Shown: positions 61,677-63,190 of the stretch, one piece after another
Layout of the letters: every line of letters starts with the position of its first letter
Position numbering within the stretch: the first letter of the stretch is position 1
Origin: Bacteroidota bacterium
GTDB lineage: Bacteria; Bacteroidota; Bacteroidia; B-17B0; Aurantibacillaceae
Length of the DNA: 63,190 nucleotides
Direction: 5' to 3'
Assembly: GCA_013816615.1 (NCBI GenBank)
Contig: JACDED010000001.1
Coordinates: forward strand, 59,256-122,445
Made by a program: the position numbers and the translations under genes
Notes under the pieces: model-generated
The model's database searches: none
What the model saw: only the letters and a program-made list of their open reading frames with translations
What the model was told of the DNA's origin: nothing

Positions 61677-63190
61677 TTACCTCACTAATGTTACGTTACC
61701 TTTTAAAATTTTAGATTCGTTATAAATATTTTTATAAGTTATTACAAAAGCATATACACCTGTAACGGCTGGCTGGCCTTTAAAATTTCCATCCCATCCT
61801 AATGTAGGATCTGTGCTTCTGAACACTTCCTGACCCCATCTGTTCCAAACGCGGAAATCAAAATCACTCGAAAATGCTGAACTTCCCAGCGGCATAAAAA
61901 TATCGTTATTATTATCGCCATTTGGTGAGAAACCTGTAGGCATTTCAATATCTTTTGTTTTATCGGTAAAAACAGCAACGATATGATCTCCCTGATTATA
62001 ACCAATAGCAACTGAATCTAAACTCAAAGGCCTGCCATTTAATGGGGTGTGATTATCAAATTCCCAATGATGAAAAACATAATCTGTACTTGTTGGAATT
62101 GCTTTTAAAGGCATTGTTGTAGAAAAATAATGTCCTGTCCATAAATAATTTTCAAGTAATAACGTATTCAATCTAACTTTTCCAGCACCTTGTGGTTTAA
62201 CATCAATGGTTAATTCGAATGGCCCTGTCATACCATAACAGCCAATCACATTAAATCCATTTCCAAGTGAACCACCTTTGAAAAACGCGCACCTTTTGTA
62301 AATATTTCTTCTAAGTTCTGAACTAAGTGTATCCCAAAGATCCGTAGCGGTTGTAAAATCACCAGCGAATGGAATCGCTGCAGGATCTTCATGATACTTC
62401 ATTTCTTTTAAGAAAAGATTTTTTACATAATCAAAGTGAGCTAAAATATTTTCACATTTTAAAGGGCCATTCAACAGATCCTGATAACGGTTCTTATATT
62501 CTAATTGGAAGGAAGCGTTACCCGTTACCGGTTGCATAAGCATTTTAAGTATGTTACCATGACCATTGCCTGCAAAACTGCTTACCAGATAAGTATTACT
62601 ATGCACTGTACATGGTGTTGTAAACGGGCTAGTATACATTAAAGTATTAGTTGCTATTGCTGTAAAATTAAAAATTGCAGGTGTATTCCATAAGTAATAA
62701 TGCCATTTATTACCGGGCTTATTTGGCTGGCCTCCTTTAGCGTATGCAACGTTATAATTCCAAAGATCGCTATTCATTGCATAGCTGTTAAGGATCATGT
62801 AATCCATAAAACTTTCTTTATCAAGCTTAGCCATTACCTGGTTATAATAACCTGTATTGCTCATTGGTAAATAGGGTGGCACACCAGGATTTGCAGTTGG
62901 ACCACATACTTTATTGTATACTTCGGTTCTCCAATTATTTGTAATTGGCGGGGTGACTGTACCATCATTATTATAATAAAAATTCATTTCGGCTGAGTCG
63001 CGTGATTGCTGATTATAATAAGCTTCGTATTCAACATCATAACACTCCCTAAGATCATACACGCCTTTGTACTTTCCGTTAATAAACGCAACTACAGGTT
63101 TAACGTGAAGAGGGTTAACGTGTAAATTATTTTTAGCTGCCAATGATTGATAAAATACATCGCGAATAGCTGTACCGAATGATATACCAC
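61677..63190 (-). CDS. CotH-like secreted protein with CHU_C T9SS domain, 5' end outside window
   Basis: The reading frame stays open to the window edge, so the TTG at 63143 is not the start; about 504 C-terminal residues are present. The N-terminal part resembles the CotH kinase family: SFGTAIRDVFYQSLAAKN, VVAFINGKYKGVYDLRECYD, and FMDYMILNSYAMNSDLWNYN. An Ig-like region precedes the last 90 residues, a CHU_C/type B sorting domain: MPTGFSPNGDNNNDIFMPLG, RVWNRWGQEVFRSTD, GWDGNFKGQPAVTGVYAFVI. Cargo for the adjacent PorP/SprF. Possible autophosphorylation or cell-wall role is inference. Confidence 0.85.
   Translation of the reverse strand, partial: GISFGTAIRDVFYQSLAAKNNLHVNPLHVKPVVAFINGKYKGVYDLRECYDVEYEAYYNQQSRDSAEMNFYYNNDGTVTPPITNNWRTEVYNKVCGPTANPGVPPYLPMSNTGYYNQVMAKLDKESFMDYMILNSYAMNSDLWNYNVAYAKGGQPNKPGNKWHYYLWNTPAIFNFTAIATNTLMYTSPFTTPCTVHSNTYLVSSFAGNGHGNILKMLMQPVTGNASFQLEYKNRYQDLLNGPLKCENILAHFDYVKNLFLKEMKYHEDPAAIPFAGDFTTATDLWDTLSSELRRNIYKRCAFFKGGSLGNGFNVIGCYGMTGPFELTIDVKPQGAGKVRLNTLLLENYLWTGHYFSTTMPLKAIPTSTDYVFHHWEFDNHTPLNGRPLSLDSVAIGYNQGDHIVAVFTDKTKDIEMPTGFSPNGDNNNDIFMPLGSSAFSSDFDFRVWNRWGQEVFRSTDPTLGWDGNFKGQPAVTGVYAFVITYKNIYNESKILKGNVTLVR

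Noticed and set aside
63141-63143. TTG as start of the last gene
   Set aside because: The frame stays open to the window edge with sequence that continues the CotH-like pattern.
1-63190. CRISPR arrays, tRNA or rRNA genes, prophage or transposase genes
   Set aside because: No regular spaced repeats, no cloverleaf-like blocks and no phage or transposase motifs were seen.

Overview
The window is about 63 kb of AT-rich DNA that reads as a chromosomal segment of a Bacteroidota bacterium. Evidence for the phylum: PorP/SprF and PorE-like type IX secretion (T9SS) proteins, several proteins with T9SS C-terminal sorting domains, a gliding-type CHU_C domain, promoters with the Bacteroidetes -7 box (TAnnTTTG), and a 257-residue AMP nucleosidase. 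Genes are dense (about 43 coding regions). I see no rRNA, tRNA, CRISPR array, insertion sequence or prophage. Genus cannot be read from this sequence; absence of any characteristic family-level marker makes me stop at phylum.

Layout. 1-3439 (+): the tail of a repeat protein built from FPLYW-type units, then rsmI and corA. 3468-4438 (-): a 50-residue ORF, rplT and rpmI. 4609-13888 (-): a three-gene envelope operon (outer-membrane barrel, a 2021-residue secreted protein with a TANFOR-like domain, an Fn3-type protein). 14050-18073 (-): an accessory cluster with a double SMI1/KNR4 (SUKH) protein, an AlkB-like oxygenase and two paralogous acidic proteins. 18289-20816 (+): mntR-mntH with a clear DtxR-type operator. 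20880-26290 (-): a cobalamin-riboswitch operon (BtuB-like receptor, DUF4465 protein with T9SS tail, BtuG-like propeller lipoprotein, glycosyltransferase). 26356-41342: trmH, hemW, PorE-like OmpA protein, AddA-like helicase-nuclease, M13 peptidase, dacB, pyrC, suhB, and a second PorE-like protein. 41396-46910 (-): a small secreted protein, a seven-repeat SBBP propeller with T9SS tail, prmA, tpiA, an oppB-type permease. 47013-56860: patatin/barrel lipase, a PMT-type glycosyltransferase, a DUF2795-type protein, a huge secreted amidase with CUB domain, meaB, amn, an HsdR N-terminal-domain protein. 56874-57132: a GC-rich nested inverted-repeat element. 57206-63190 (-): PHB-depolymerase-like T9SS esterase, dnaN, a DUF4340 protein, PorP/SprF, and the C-terminal part of a CotH-like protein with a CHU_C domain, cut by the window edge.

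How it fits together. Most of the non-housekeeping content serves the envelope: T9SS machinery parts, T9SS cargo, outer-membrane barrels and vitamin B12 and Mn/Fe uptake. The strongest unexplained signal is a 37-bp promoter motif present three times (13953-13989, 14517-14553, 18169-18205). It has TCTATT half-sites 20 bp apart, and in each copy the motif lies exactly 26 bp upstream of a TAnnTTTG-like -7 box. It precedes the TANFOR-type envelope operon, the SUKH/AlkB operon and the separate paralogue gene, so one unidentified regulator probably joins these into a regulon. That regulon is the best candidate here for an undescribed system. The second is the 259-bp GC-rich palindromic element after 56874.
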